Of a stretch of DNA of 64,000 bases, positions 42,824 through 52,013 are shown one piece after another. The notes beneath the pieces were generated by a model. It was not told where the DNA came from. It saw only the letters and a list, made by a program, of their open reading frames with translations, and did not search any database. A program made the position numbers and the translations under genes. The DNA lies in the NCBI GenBank assembly GCA_947488625.1, contig CANKZR010000002.1, positions 124,001-188,000 of the forward strand, given 5' to 3'. Each line of letters begins with the position of its first letter. Position 1 is the first letter of the stretch. Origin of the DNA: an uncultured Sphingomonadaceae bacterium (GTDB taxonomy: Bacteria > Pseudomonadota > Alphaproteobacteria > Sphingomonadales > Sphingomonadaceae).

Positions 42824-43417
42824 TCAGTCTTCGGGCGTGCCACGAAGCTGCTTGAGATGCCTTTGCGCCAGTTTGCAATAACGCTCGGTCTGGAACCTGA
42901 TCTTGGCGATCTGTGCTTCGTCCTGCGTGCGGTAGTATTTGGCTGGCCGACCGATCCAGATCTCGCCTGGACCGATCTTCTTGCCAGGGCTCAGCAGCGC
43001 ACCTGCGCCCAGCATGCCGCCCTCGGCAATGCGCGCACCATCCATCGCCACCGCACCCATACCCACGAACGCACGGTCTGCGAGCTGACAACCATGGACA
43101 ACCGCCATGTGGCCGATCACGCAATCCTCGCCGATAATCGTGGGCTCCCCTTCGGTATCGGGACGCGGCCCTTCAACATGGAATACGCTGCCGTCCTGCA
43201 CGTTGCTTCGTGCGCCGACCACGATCCGGTGGATATCGCCGCGCAGCACGCAGTTGTACCAGACGCTGGCGTCCGGCCCGATGGTGACATCGCCGATGAT
43301 GCGAGCACCCGGCGCGACGAAAGCCGTGGGATGGATCTGCGGCACCTTGCCATCGAACGGAATGATGGTGGCACCGGGAAAGCGCGGATCGTCGGTGATG
43401 TGGCTGTTGAGGGTCAA
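42824..43417 (-). CDS. Gamma-class carbonic anhydrase-like protein
   Basis: A 197-residue left-handed beta-helix protein of the gamma carbonic anhydrase / CaiE family. Hexapeptide repeats run through APGARIIGDVTIGPDASVWY, and the metal-site histidines are in VFHVEG and IGHMAVVHGC. A TTG start at 43417 is inferred: GGGAGA is 7 bases upstream, and it overlaps the upstream stop as TTGA, while the longer frame upstream is out-of-frame shadow. Whether it hydrates CO2 is uncertain, since many homologues lack activity. Confidence 0.88.
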   Translation of the reverse strand: MTLNSHITDDPRFPGATIIPFDGKVPQIHPTAFVAPGARIIGDVTIGPDASVWYNCVLRGDIHRIVVGARSNVQDGSVFHVEGPRPDTEGEPTIIGEDCVIGHMAVVHGCQLADRAFVGMGAVAMDGARIAEGGMLGAGALLSPGKKIGPGEIWIGRPAKYYRTQDEAQIAKIRFQTERYCKLAQRHLKQLRGTPED

Positions 43418-45609
43418 AGGAAATTCTCCCAGACGAGGTAGGGCAGGACGGACGCGTATTCGTCGGTCCACACGGGGCCTTCGGGCGCGGCAAGCAAACG
43501 CCAGTCGGCCGTGGTCGAAAGCGCATCCAGCGGACCGCGCTGGGGTGATAGCGCAATCCAGGTGGAGGAGTAGAGATCGTTTCTGCGCTCGGCCTTGTCG
43601 TGCCATAGCATGGCGTAAAGCCCGCCCTCCTGCGCCAGTCGCGCAACGACGGGTTCCAGCCTGACATACCGGTTGGACGTGTGCAGCAACAAGATTCCGC
43701 CCGGCGCCAGCGCGCGCTCGTAGATCGCCATCGCTTCCAGCGTCAGCAGATGCAACGGTATCGCGTCCGAGGAGAAGGCGTCGATGATGAGAACGTCAAA
43801 ACTGGCAGGTGGCAGTTCATCCAGCCGCAGACGTGCATCGCCGATCAGCATGTCCGCATCGGGGGCGCAGTCCTCGAGAAACGTGAAGTTGCCAGACTGC
43901 GAGAATTCCAGAACGGTCGGATCGATTTCGAAGAAGGTCCACCGTTGTCCGGGCTGGCGATAGCATGCCAGCGTTCCGACACCTAGGCCCACGCTGCCGA
44001 TGCGGGCATTGGGGCCGACCAGCCTTTCCGCCTCGCTCAGCGCAAGGCCCACACCGGAACTGCGCCCGTAATAGGCCGTGGGCTCTAGCGAGTTTTCGTC
44101 CGCAAGCTGGATACCGTGAATGGTCGTGCCGTGCATAAGGATCGTGTCGCCATCGGCGCGCTGGGTTATCGAATAGATGCCGAAATAGCTTCGCTCGCGC
44201 TCGCCGTTCATGCTGGCGAGCAGGTTGGTGAGACCACCAAGGGCCATCAGCAAGGCCGCGCAGACCAGCACGAAAGATATGCGCCGCGCGGCCAGAACCA
44301 TGGCAAGGCACAGAATCGCCAGCAGCGCCAGCCAGTCTAACTGGCCCGGTTCCGGGTCTCCCTGCACACGGGTGTAGAGAAGCAGTGCTGCGTTGAAGAC
44401 GAGAAACACGCCGACCACCAGGATCAAGCGAGCGGTTTGCCGGTCCTCGCTCATCAGGCCCAGTAGCTTGCGCCACACACCAAGTGGAATCAGCGCAGCG
44501 GCAGCCAGGATGAGCAGGGGATGCTCCCACGTCCAGTCGAACAATGCTGGCGCAAGTATAGCCGTGAACAGACCGCCCAGCGCGCCGCCGGCTGCGGTAT
44601 AGAGATAGAATTGCGAAAGGCGCGCCGGCTCGGGCCGCAGGTCGTAGAGCCGTGCGTGCAATGCGGTGGCCGCCACGAACAGCAGGATCACGCTGACAAT
44701 CGCTGCCAGCAGGTCGGCGCGGCCCGCTGCGAAAATGGCGATGCCTCCACCCACCAGCACCACCGGCGGCGCAAGGACAAGGAAGACTTTCGCCATGCTG
44801 CGCCTCTCGGCAAAGGCGATCGTGTAACTGAGTAGGTACAGACCCAGCGGAATCACCCACAATAGCGGGATCGCCATGATGTCGGTGGTCAGGTAGGTCG
44901 TGGTCGAAAGCATCAGGCCCGACGGCACGGCAGGCAGCATTAGCCACAGCGCCTTGCGTCGCCAGGCGATGGTCTCTTCGTCGGCGGAGCGGTGCCTATC
45001 CACGACCACGGCATCGCGGCGACTGAACGCGGCCAGACCGACCAGCGCCACCATCGCGATATACCCCGCAGTCCAGCCTCCGCTCTGCTCGCCCAGTGTC
45101 AGCAAGGGCTCTGCCAACAGCGGATAGGTGAGCAAACCCGTAAAACTTCCGAGATTGGACGCTGCGTAAAGCGGGTAGGGATTGCCCGCATCGGGGTGGG
45201 CGGCGAACCAGCGCTGGATTAGCGGAGCCTGTGCAGAAACGGCGAAGAAAGCTGGGCCTACCGTTAAAAGGAACAGCCAGGGAACCCATACGACCTCCCA
45301 CCCGGTTTGCAGCGGCGACACAGGCGCCAGCGACAACGGCAGGGTAAGACCGGCCAGGACCAGCACCGCCAGATGGATCACCCCTTGCTTTCGTAGCGAA
45401 AAGCGTCCGATGAGATGGGCATAGGCATAGCCTGCCAGCAACAGCGCCTGATACACCAGCATGGCGCTGTTCCAGACGTTGGGCGCTCCCCCCAGTTGCG
45501 GCAGCGCCATGCGAGCCACCATCGGCTGGACGAGAAACAGCAGGAAACTGCCGACAAAGATCGCCAGCGTAAATAGCCAGCGGCGCGGTGCTGCGGGCAG
45601 TTCAGCCAT
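43414..45609 (-). CDS. Fused membrane / spermidine synthase-like methyltransferase-fold protein
   Basis: A 731-residue protein with about a dozen transmembrane segments (WLFTLAIFVGSFLLFLVQPM onward) and a C-terminal Rossmann domain like spermidine synthase. The latter has IGSVGLGVGTLACY, FFEIDPTVLEFS, LIGDARLRLDELP and DVLIIDAFSSDAIP. These fused proteins are widespread and of unknown substrate. The start at 45609 overlaps the upstream GNAT stop by eight bases, and the stop overlaps the carbonic anhydrase start by TTGA. Confidence 0.88.
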   Translation of the reverse strand: MAELPAAPRRWLFTLAIFVGSFLLFLVQPMVARMALPQLGGAPNVWNSAMLVYQALLLAGYAYAHLIGRFSLRKQGVIHLAVLVLAGLTLPLSLAPVSPLQTGWEVVWVPWLFLLTVGPAFFAVSAQAPLIQRWFAAHPDAGNPYPLYAASNLGSFTGLLTYPLLAEPLLTLGEQSGGWTAGYIAMVALVGLAAFSRRDAVVVDRHRSADEETIAWRRKALWLMLPAVPSGLMLSTTTYLTTDIMAIPLLWVIPLGLYLLSYTIAFAERRSMAKVFLVLAPPVVLVGGGIAIFAAGRADLLAAIVSVILLFVAATALHARLYDLRPEPARLSQFYLYTAAGGALGGLFTAILAPALFDWTWEHPLLILAAAALIPLGVWRKLLGLMSEDRQTARLILVVGVFLVFNAALLLYTRVQGDPEPGQLDWLALLAILCLAMVLAARRISFVLVCAALLMALGGLTNLLASMNGERERSYFGIYSITQRADGDTILMHGTTIHGIQLADENSLEPTAYYGRSSGVGLALSEAERLVGPNARIGSVGLGVGTLACYRQPGQRWTFFEIDPTVLEFSQSGNFTFLEDCAPDADMLIGDARLRLDELPPASFDVLIIDAFSSDAIPLHLLTLEAMAIYERALAPGGILLLHTSNRYVRLEPVVARLAQEGGLYAMLWHDKAERRNDLYSSTWIALSPQRGPLDALSTTADWRLLAAPEGPVWTDEYASVLPYLVWENFL

Positions 45610-46180
45610 CGCCGCGCTGCGCCCACTCCTGCGCGGTAATGGCGTGGACAATCGTGGGATTAAGCTCGGCAGGCCAGTTGTCGTCGCGATAGTCGAGATC
45701 GTCACGGCGCGTCATGCCCAGCTTGCGCATCAGGCCCCGACTGGCCGCATTGCCCTCGACGGTCAGCGCGATGATCGTTTCGGCGCCGAACTTCGCGAAC
45801 CCGAGGTCCAGCGATGCGATAGCGGCTTCCTTTGCATAGCCGCGGCCCCAGGAATCTTCCCGTAGCCGCCAGCCGACTTCCACCATGTCGAACACGGGCG
45901 AGCCTTCCACATTGGCACGCTTCAATCCGCAAAAGCCCAGCATTTCAGCCGCCAGGTGGCCGCCATCGTCCTTGCGCTCCAACACCCAGAAGGTGTGGCC
46001 GAACTTGCGCCGATAGGTGGCAAGGCGATCCATTGCCGCTTTGCGGGTGGCCTCATCAGCCACGCCGCCGAGCCAGCGCATTATGGCGGGCGTGTTGGTC
46101 AATTCCCAGAAACGTGGCCAGTCCTCCTCGCGCCAATCGCGAAGGATCAGGCGCCCGGTTTCGTGGCGAAAGTCAGCCAT
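45602..46180 (-). CDS. GNAT family N-acetyltransferase
   Basis: A 192-residue acetyltransferase of the RimJ/RimL-like subgroup. It begins with the common HETGRLILRDWREEDW; the acetyl-CoA site is EDSWGRGYAKEAA, followed by NAASRGLMRKLGM. It probably acetylates a small molecule or protein N-terminus; the substrate is unknown. It overlaps hemB and the downstream membrane gene by 8 bases at each side. Confidence 0.9.
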   Translation of the reverse strand: MADFRHETGRLILRDWREEDWPRFWELTNTPAIMRWLGGVADEATRKAAMDRLATYRRKFGHTFWVLERKDDGGHLAAEMLGFCGLKRANVEGSPVFDMVEVGWRLREDSWGRGYAKEAAIASLDLGFAKFGAETIIALTVEGNAASRGLMRKLGMTRRDDLDYRDDNWPAELNPTIVHAITAQEWAQRGDG

Positions 46181-47168
46181 TGAGCAAGCGCGCGGCGACG
46201 GGGGCATGGTATGTCAACACGCCCGAGCATCCGGCGCGTTTGAACGCGATCAGCTTTTCCATCAGCAGCGCATCGCGATCTCCCACCCCCGCGGCGGCAC
46301 CTGCCTCTATCAGTGCATATTCGCCGCTCACCTGATAGGCGAACACGGGCACCTCGAACCGCTGCTTCACTCGCCATATCAGGTCGAGATAGGCAAGGCC
46401 GGGCTTCACCATCACGCTGTCCGCACCCTCGGCAAGGTCCAGTTCGACCTCGATCAGCGCTTCGGACGCATTGGCCGGATCCATCTGGTAGGTCTTCTTG
46501 TCACCCACCAGCCGGTCGCCTGAACCCACCGCATCGCGGAACGGGCCGTAAAAGGCGGAGGCGTACTTTGCGGCGTAGCTCATGATCTGGATGTTGTGAT
46601 GCCCGCCCATTTCGAGCGCCATGCGGATCGCTTTCACCCGGCCATCCATCATGTCGGACGGGGCAATGATATCCGCGCCTGCCTCCGCCTGGTTGATCGC
46701 CTGATCGACGAGCACGGCGACCGTATCATCGTTGACGACGTAACCGGCACCATCCACCAGCCCGTCCTGCCCATGGGTGGTATAGGGGTCCAGCGCCACA
46801 TCGGTAAGAATGCCGATATCGCTGCCGCAGGCATCGCGGACTGCGCGAATGGCGCGGCACATAAGGTTATCGGGGTTCAACGCTTCGTCCCCCCGCTGGC
46901 TGCGCAGGTTTGGCTGGGTGTTGGGAAAAAGCGCGATACACGGAACGCCCAGTTCCACAGCTTCCCTTGCCCGGTTGGCGATATTGTCTACCGACCAGCG
47001 CGAAACGCCCGGCAGACTGCCGACCGGGTCCTCCACGCTCTTTCCGTCGGTGACGAATAGCGGCCAGATCAGATCGGCAGGCGTCAGCACGGTTTCGCGG
47101 TGCATCGCACGGCTCCATGCATTGGCACGAGTACGGCGAAGGCGAGTGTTCGGATAGCTGCGTGTCAT
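46173..47168 (-). CDS. hemB: Delta-aminolevulinic acid dehydratase (porphobilinogen synthase)
   Basis: Condenses two 5-aminolevulinate molecules in heme and chlorophyll synthesis. The 331 residues include the Schiff-base lysine regions MSYAAKYASAFYGPF and SVMVKPGLAYLDL. The metal-binding loop reads DVALDPYTTHGQDG: Asp replaces the cysteines of zinc enzymes, indicating the Mg/K-dependent type. The start is the ATG at 47168 (MTRSYPNTRL). It leads the run hemB-GNAT-MFS/spermidine synthase-gamma-CA. Confidence 0.96.
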   Translation of the reverse strand: MTRSYPNTRLRRTRANAWSRAMHRETVLTPADLIWPLFVTDGKSVEDPVGSLPGVSRWSVDNIANRAREAVELGVPCIALFPNTQPNLRSQRGDEALNPDNLMCRAIRAVRDACGSDIGILTDVALDPYTTHGQDGLVDGAGYVVNDDTVAVLVDQAINQAEAGADIIAPSDMMDGRVKAIRMALEMGGHHNIQIMSYAAKYASAFYGPFRDAVGSGDRLVGDKKTYQMDPANASEALIEVELDLAEGADSVMVKPGLAYLDLIWRVKQRFEVPVFAYQVSGEYALIEAGAAAGVGDRDALLMEKLIAFKRAGCSGVLTYHAPVAARLLNG

Positions 47169-47233
47169 CGGTCGCCACCTCTGCCGCAAAAGCTTGGCGC
47201 GAGCAATCGGACAGATCTGGATAAAGCGGTAGG

Positions 47234-48850
47234 CTAGTCGACGACCTGCCGGTTTTCGATCCGGTCGATTTCGCGCACCGGTTCTTTCGAAGCAGAAGGG
47301 TCTGGCGCCAGTTCAGAAAGCGCCTCTCCGGGCTTCACCATCTGCAGGCGCACCAGTTGCTGGCGGAAGTTGGCCATTTCCTGGGCCGAAAGCTGCGCGC
47401 GATTGACGAAGCGTACGCTGGCCGGGTCGATCTTCTGGCCGTTGCGATACATTTCGTAATGGAGGTGCGGGCCTGTGGAGAGGCCGGTCGAACCGACATA
47501 ACCGATAACCTGCCCGCGTCGCACTTCCTCGCCGTTACGGACGGCAATGCGGCTCATGTGCGCATAGCCGGTCGAAAGACCGCCCCCGTGACGGATGCGG
47601 ACGAAGTTGCCGTAGCCGCCATTGCGACCGGAAAAGTTCACCGTGCCATCGGTGGCCGCATATATGGGGGTTCCGTGGCGAGCGCGGAAATCGAGGCCCG
47701 AATGCATCCTGCGATAGCCGAGGATGGGGTGGCGGCGCATGCCGTAGCGCGAGCTGATACTGCCCGGTACCGGCGCGATAAGCCCTTCCTGAACAACCCC
47801 TTCGCCCGATGCATCGTAGAACCGCCCTTCGCGGCCAAACCGCATCAACTGCTTGCGCGGACGGTCGTCGCGGATGATGGCAGCGTACAGCAGGTCTCCG
47901 ACCTCGACTTCGCCCGTTGCGGCGCGGCGGTATTCCACGATCATGTCGAATTCGTCGCCCGCCGTAATTTCGCGGCTCATGTCGAGATCGCCATCCAGCG
48001 TGCGCAGGAATTGCTGAACGGCGCTGGGGGGTGCACCTGCAGCGCGAGCCGAGCGGTAGAGGCTGTCGCCTACGGGGGCGCGAATGCGCAGCGGCGTTGT
48101 ATCGACCATGATCGGGCGCGGATCGATGACGAGCCGACCGTTGCGGCGCTCTACCGCCAGCTGCAGATCGAACCGGGCGCGGAAGGACAGGGCATCGACG
48201 GGGCGCGGCGCATCGGGTGCGGTGCGGCGGCCGAGCGTAATGTCGACAGGAGTGCCGGGTGCGATATCGTCAAGGGGCACTGCACTCCCCACCATCGCCG
48301 CAATCAGTTGCGCCTCGTCCTTGCTGACTCCGGCGCGCCGCAACATCCGGTCGAAGCCGTCGCCCTGAGCCAGCGTCGCGACAAGATCGAGACGCGGGCG
48401 TTCCGGCGCGGCGGTAAGCGGTTGCACTGCAGTTGTTGCGCCCATGCGACGGCCGGTGTCTGCCCCCAAAGCGAGCGGCAGGATCATCTGGCTGCGAAAT
48501 TCGTCTCGAACACGGTCATCAATGCGCATGGCCGGTGCAGCTTCCACGGCAGAAAATCCCGGCCAGCCGGCAATCGCGATAGCGGACAGCCCGACCAGCG
48601 TCGCCACACCGCGCAGCCAGCGCCGCGAACCGATGTCACGGCCAAGATCGGGTGCGATATCGGCGCGAGCGAGGCGTGCAGATGCCGATTTGCGCCATTT
48701 GCCGTAGCTTTGCGAGATGGTCGACGCCTCGCGCGAACGGCGGGCCGGCCTGGCTTCACCTTCGTCCACCACATGCTTGAGCGTGAGTTCTGCGGGCGGA
48801 TAGTCGCCCGGCACAGCTGCCTGCTCCTGCTTGTCGCGATCCGTAAACAA
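47234..48850 (-). CDS. Large membrane-anchored M23 peptidoglycan endopeptidase
   Basis: A 538-residue murein hydrolase. A cytoplasmic segment of about 90 residues precedes one transmembrane helix (GVATLVGLSAIAIAGWPG), then OapA/LysM-like and second-beta-domain regions, and an intact LytM domain with MHSGLDFRARHGTPI, YAHMSRI and TGPHLHYEMYR. A TTG start at 48850 is chosen: GAGGAGG lies 5 bases upstream, and the 76 codons before it are unsupported. A near-CtrA-box lies upstream at 48952-48966. Homologues (MepM/YebA type) cut D,D-cross-links. Confidence 0.92.
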   Translation of the reverse strand: MFTDRDKQEQAAVPGDYPPAELTLKHVVDEGEARPARRSREASTISQSYGKWRKSASARLARADIAPDLGRDIGSRRWLRGVATLVGLSAIAIAGWPGFSAVEAAPAMRIDDRVRDEFRSQMILPLALGADTGRRMGATTAVQPLTAAPERPRLDLVATLAQGDGFDRMLRRAGVSKDEAQLIAAMVGSAVPLDDIAPGTPVDITLGRRTAPDAPRPVDALSFRARFDLQLAVERRNGRLVIDPRPIMVDTTPLRIRAPVGDSLYRSARAAGAPPSAVQQFLRTLDGDLDMSREITAGDEFDMIVEYRRAATGEVEVGDLLYAAIIRDDRPRKQLMRFGREGRFYDASGEGVVQEGLIAPVPGSISSRYGMRRHPILGYRRMHSGLDFRARHGTPIYAATDGTVNFSGRNGGYGNFVRIRHGGGLSTGYAHMSRIAVRNGEEVRRGQVIGYVGSTGLSTGPHLHYEMYRNGQKIDPASVRFVNRAQLSAQEMANFRQQLVRLQMVKPGEALSELAPDPSASKEPVREIDRIENRQVVD

Positions 48851-48951
48851 AGCGCCCTCCTCGGTAGCTGCGAACGCCCGTCTTCCACGCAGAAGCGGCG
48901 CAGCCTTATCCCGGCACACGTGTAATCGCCTTAAAGGGTGAGGCAATAAAG

Positions 48952-48966
48952 TAAATTTCGCTTTAA
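48952..48966. promoter_or_regulatory. Near-CtrA-box TAAA-N7-TTAA upstream of the M23 gene
   Basis: TAAA (48952-48955), seven bases and TTAA (48963-48966, continuing C) lie about 100 bases upstream of the leftward M23 start and about 103 bases before the helicase GTG. Same pattern as 13431 and 59224; one mismatch to TTAA-N7-TTAAC. Confidence 0.4.
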
Positions 48967-49068
48967 CGTCGATGAACCGAGTCCTTCCAGCGGTCAGCCG
49001 AGACCGCGGGGGTAAGCCCCCTGGCCCGGTTGCGCCGGAGACGCAGAAGCGCCATGTGAATCGGCACT

Positions 49069-51690
49069 GTGACACCACACCTCTCCGACAACCACATCCG
49101 CGCCGTCCTTGGCCCGACGAACACCGGCAAGACCCATCTCGCGATCGAGAGGATGTGCGGTCATTCCTCCGGCGCCATCGGTTTTCCGCTTCGCCTGCTG
49201 GCGCGCGAGGTGTACGACAAGGTTTGCAAGATCAAGGGTGAGGACGCCTGCGCGCTGATTACCGGGGAGGAGCGGATAGAACCGCCCAATGCCCGATATT
49301 TCCTGTGCACGGCCGAGGCGATGCCGCGCGATGGTGGTGGGCGGGCCTTTGTTGCCCTGGACGAAGCGCAGATCGGCGCCGACCGCGAGCGCGGCCATAT
49401 TTTCACCGATAGACTACTGAATGCCCGCGGACGGGAAGAAACCATGCTGCTGGGCTCGGCCACGCTAGAGCCCATGGTGCGCAAGCTGTTGCCGGAGGCG
49501 GCAATCGAGGAACGGCCGCGTTTCTCCACCCTCACCCATGCGGGCAGTTCGAAGCTTTCCCGCCTGCCGCCACGCTCTGCCATCGTCGCATTCTCTATCG
49601 AGCAGGTTTACCAGGTGGCCGAACTGCTGCGGCGGTTCCGCGGTGGGGCAGCCGTGGTGATGGGAGCGCTTTCACCCCAAACGCGCAATCGACAAGTCGA
49701 ATTGTTCCAATCTGGTGAGGTTGATTATATCGTGGCAACCGATGCCATTGGTATGGGCCTCAACCTCGCCGTGCACCATGTGGCATTCGCTGCCTTGTCG
49801 AAGTTCGACGGCCTGCGCCAACGACGGCTGGTTCCGGCGGAAATGGCGCAGATCGCCGGTCGTGCAGGCCGACATCAGACCGATGGCAGCTTCGGCACGC
49901 TTTCCGGAAATCGGCGCGGGGCTCCGCTGGAACTGAGCGAAGACGAGATCTACGCCATCGAGAACCATCGTTTCGCGCCCGTCACCAGCCTCTTCTGGCG
50001 GGAGCCCAACCCGCGTTTCGATACGCTCGATGTGCTGATCGGTGATCTTGAATCCCGTCCGATGCAGGAAGGTCTCACCCTCGCGCCCGAAGCCATCGAT
50101 CTCGCCGTACTCAAGCGGTTGGCCGAGCAGCCAGAAATCGTCAGCGACGTCACGACTGCGGGTAATGTGCGCCGCTTCTGGGAGGCTTGCCAGCTTCCCG
50201 ACTTTCGTCAGCAAGGCGCCGATGCGCATTCACGCTTCGTCGCGCGCTTGTGGAGCGATTTGCGAAAAGGCCATATCGGCGCAGACTTCGTTGCCGCGCG
50301 CATTTCGGAACTGGACAACCCGTCCGGCGATATCGACACGTTGCAGGGGCGCCTTTCCGCCATTCGCAGCTGGGCCTATATTTGCCAAAGGCCCGACTGG
50401 GTGCTTGCGCGCGACGAGATGGCGGCGCGGGCACGCTCTGCCGAGGCGAAGTTGTCGGATGCATTGCACCAGAAGCTTACCGAGCGTTTCGTGAATCGGC
50501 GGACATCTGTACTGATGAAGGGAATGGGAAAGGATGCAGGACTTTTGCGCGTTGAACTGAAAGACGATGGCCAGGTCACGGTGGAGGACCAGCCGATCGG
50601 CCATCTCGATGGCTTCCGCTTCGTGGTCGATGCCGATGCCACCAGCGAAGAACGCAAGCTGATGCTCGCCGCAGCCGAGAAGCACATGGCGGGTCTTCTC
50701 GCGCAAAAGGCGCAGAAACTTGTGGCTGACGAACTCGGCGATCTGCGGATGGAAAACGGAGAGGTCCTGCGTGAGAACCAGCCGGTCGCGCACCTGGAGA
50801 AGGGCAAGACGCCCAGTCGCCCGCGTCTCGTCATGGCAAAGGAGCTGGGCCAGCTCGATCCTGCACATCGCTCGCGCCTCGAGGGTGCGCTGCAACTCTG
50901 GCTGGAAGAGCAGCTTGCCCCGCTCGCCCCCCTGCGCGCGCTGGAAGATGCCGCCACCGACCCTGAAGCCGGTACCGAAGTGCGGGCACTGTTGCTGACG
51001 CTGGCAGAACGCAACGGCACCACCCGTCGCGAGGACGCTGGCCTTGCCCATGTGCCAAAGGAAAAGCGGCCATTCCTCCGCCGCCTTGGCGTCACTATCG
51101 GCTCGCTGGACGTCTTCGTGCCCGCCTTGCTCAAGCCCGCTCCGCGCCAGTTGCTTAAACGCCTGGGCCTCGATCCACGCCCCGTGCGCGATGCTATGGA
51201 GGCGGTGATCGAGAGCGGCAAGCAGCTTCCTGCAGGGTATCGCCGCGCGGGCAAGCAGGCGATCCGTATCGACATGGCGGAAAAACTGTTCCGCGCCGCG
51301 CACGAAAGCAGGGCCAGAGCGCCGCAAAGCAAGGATGTGCGCGGCTTTCGCGTCGATAGCGCACTGGCCACCAGCATGGGCCTGCTGCCCGAAACCTTCC
51401 GCAGCCTGATGAGGGATGCCGGATTTCGTCAGGGCCAGGCGGTGGATCTGGCCGAGGGCGCATTCGGCCCCCCTCGCCCTGTACCGTGGACTTGGCGGGC
51501 GCCGCGCAAGGACTTTGCACCCAAGACCGGCAATCGAGCACCACGCGGGCCGCGAAGAGATTTGAAGGGCAAGGATACCAGGAACAAGGGCGGGAAGCCG
51601 CCCAGACCATCGTCACCACCGCGGCGCGAGCCAAAGGGCGATGGCGGTCAGGCCTTTGCCGGCCTGGCGGACCTGCTCAAGAAGGGCTGA
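49069..51690 (+). CDS. SUV3-like DExH-box RNA helicase
   Basis: An 873-residue superfamily 2 helicase related to mitochondrial SUPV3L1, which works in RNA turnover. Walker A is GPTNTGKT (about residues 15-22), the DExH-box is DEAQ (98-101), and motif VI is QIAGRAGRH. The C-terminal half is helical and ends in an Arg/Lys/Gly-rich disordered tail. The GTG at 49069 is the first possible start, because an in-frame TGA lies at 49057. That TGA follows an ATG directly (49054-49059), forming a minimal start-stop ORF. It overlaps the S4 gene by one base. Confidence 0.9.
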   Translation: MTPHLSDNHIRAVLGPTNTGKTHLAIERMCGHSSGAIGFPLRLLAREVYDKVCKIKGEDACALITGEERIEPPNARYFLCTAEAMPRDGGGRAFVALDEAQIGADRERGHIFTDRLLNARGREETMLLGSATLEPMVRKLLPEAAIEERPRFSTLTHAGSSKLSRLPPRSAIVAFSIEQVYQVAELLRRFRGGAAVVMGALSPQTRNRQVELFQSGEVDYIVATDAIGMGLNLAVHHVAFAALSKFDGLRQRRLVPAEMAQIAGRAGRHQTDGSFGTLSGNRRGAPLELSEDEIYAIENHRFAPVTSLFWREPNPRFDTLDVLIGDLESRPMQEGLTLAPEAIDLAVLKRLAEQPEIVSDVTTAGNVRRFWEACQLPDFRQQGADAHSRFVARLWSDLRKGHIGADFVAARISELDNPSGDIDTLQGRLSAIRSWAYICQRPDWVLARDEMAARARSAEAKLSDALHQKLTERFVNRRTSVLMKGMGKDAGLLRVELKDDGQVTVEDQPIGHLDGFRFVVDADATSEERKLMLAAAEKHMAGLLAQKAQKLVADELGDLRMENGEVLRENQPVAHLEKGKTPSRPRLVMAKELGQLDPAHRSRLEGALQLWLEEQLAPLAPLRALEDAATDPEAGTEVRALLLTLAERNGTTRREDAGLAHVPKEKRPFLRRLGVTIGSLDVFVPALLKPAPRQLLKRLGLDPRPVRDAMEAVIESGKQLPAGYRRAGKQAIRIDMAEKLFRAAHESRARAPQSKDVRGFRVDSALATSMGLLPETFRSLMRDAGFRQGQAVDLAEGAFGPPRPVPWTWRAPRKDFAPKTGNRAPRGPRRDLKGKDTRNKGGKPPRPSSPPRREPKGDGGQAFAGLADLLKKG

Positions 51691-52013
51691 TGCGGCTAGA
51701 CCTGCTCCTCGTGCGTCTCCGTTTTGCGAAAAGCCGCACGGTTGCCCAGCGCTGGATCGCAGGTGCGCATATTCGCTGCAACGGCAGACGTGTTACCCGG
51801 CCCGACCACGCCATTGCGCCCGGCGACGTGCTGACATTGCCGATCGGAAGGGGTGTGCGAGTAATCGCACTGGAAAGCCTTCCCGACAGGCGCGGCCCGG
51901 CAAAAGAGGCACGCACGCACTATCGAGAGCTTGACGCTAACCCGTCTATCGCCATAGCAGGGGCCGAATCGCGGCCACCCATGGCCGAGCATGAAGGACG
52001 CACGAACCCATGA
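51690..52013 (+). CDS. S4 RNA-binding domain protein (Hsp15/HslR-like)
   Basis: A 107-residue protein with an N-terminal S4 domain ([20 protein letters not shown], then [15 protein letters not shown] and [16 protein letters not shown]) and a short variable tail. Hsp15 recycles stalled 50S subunits carrying peptidyl-tRNA. The ATG at 51690 overlaps the helicase stop as TGATG and has AAGGG upstream. The stop overlaps fdxA by ATGA, so three genes are coupled. Confidence 0.9.
   Translation: MRLDLLLVRLRFAKSRTVAQRWIAGAHIRCNGRRVTRPDHAIAPGDVLTLPIGRGVRVIALESLPDRRGPAKEARTHYRELDANPSIAIAGAESRPPMAEHEGRTNP

Noticed and set aside
47357-48925. A 522-codon open frame on the plus strand, antisense to the large M23 peptidase
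   Set aside because: It is a high-GC shadow of a well-supported gene. Its product shows no domain, and the opposite strand carries intact catalytic motifs.
48970-49068. GC-rich hairpins before the helicase, considered as a cobalamin riboswitch
   Set aside because: A few short motifs look similar, but the B12-box order and conserved core are not present.
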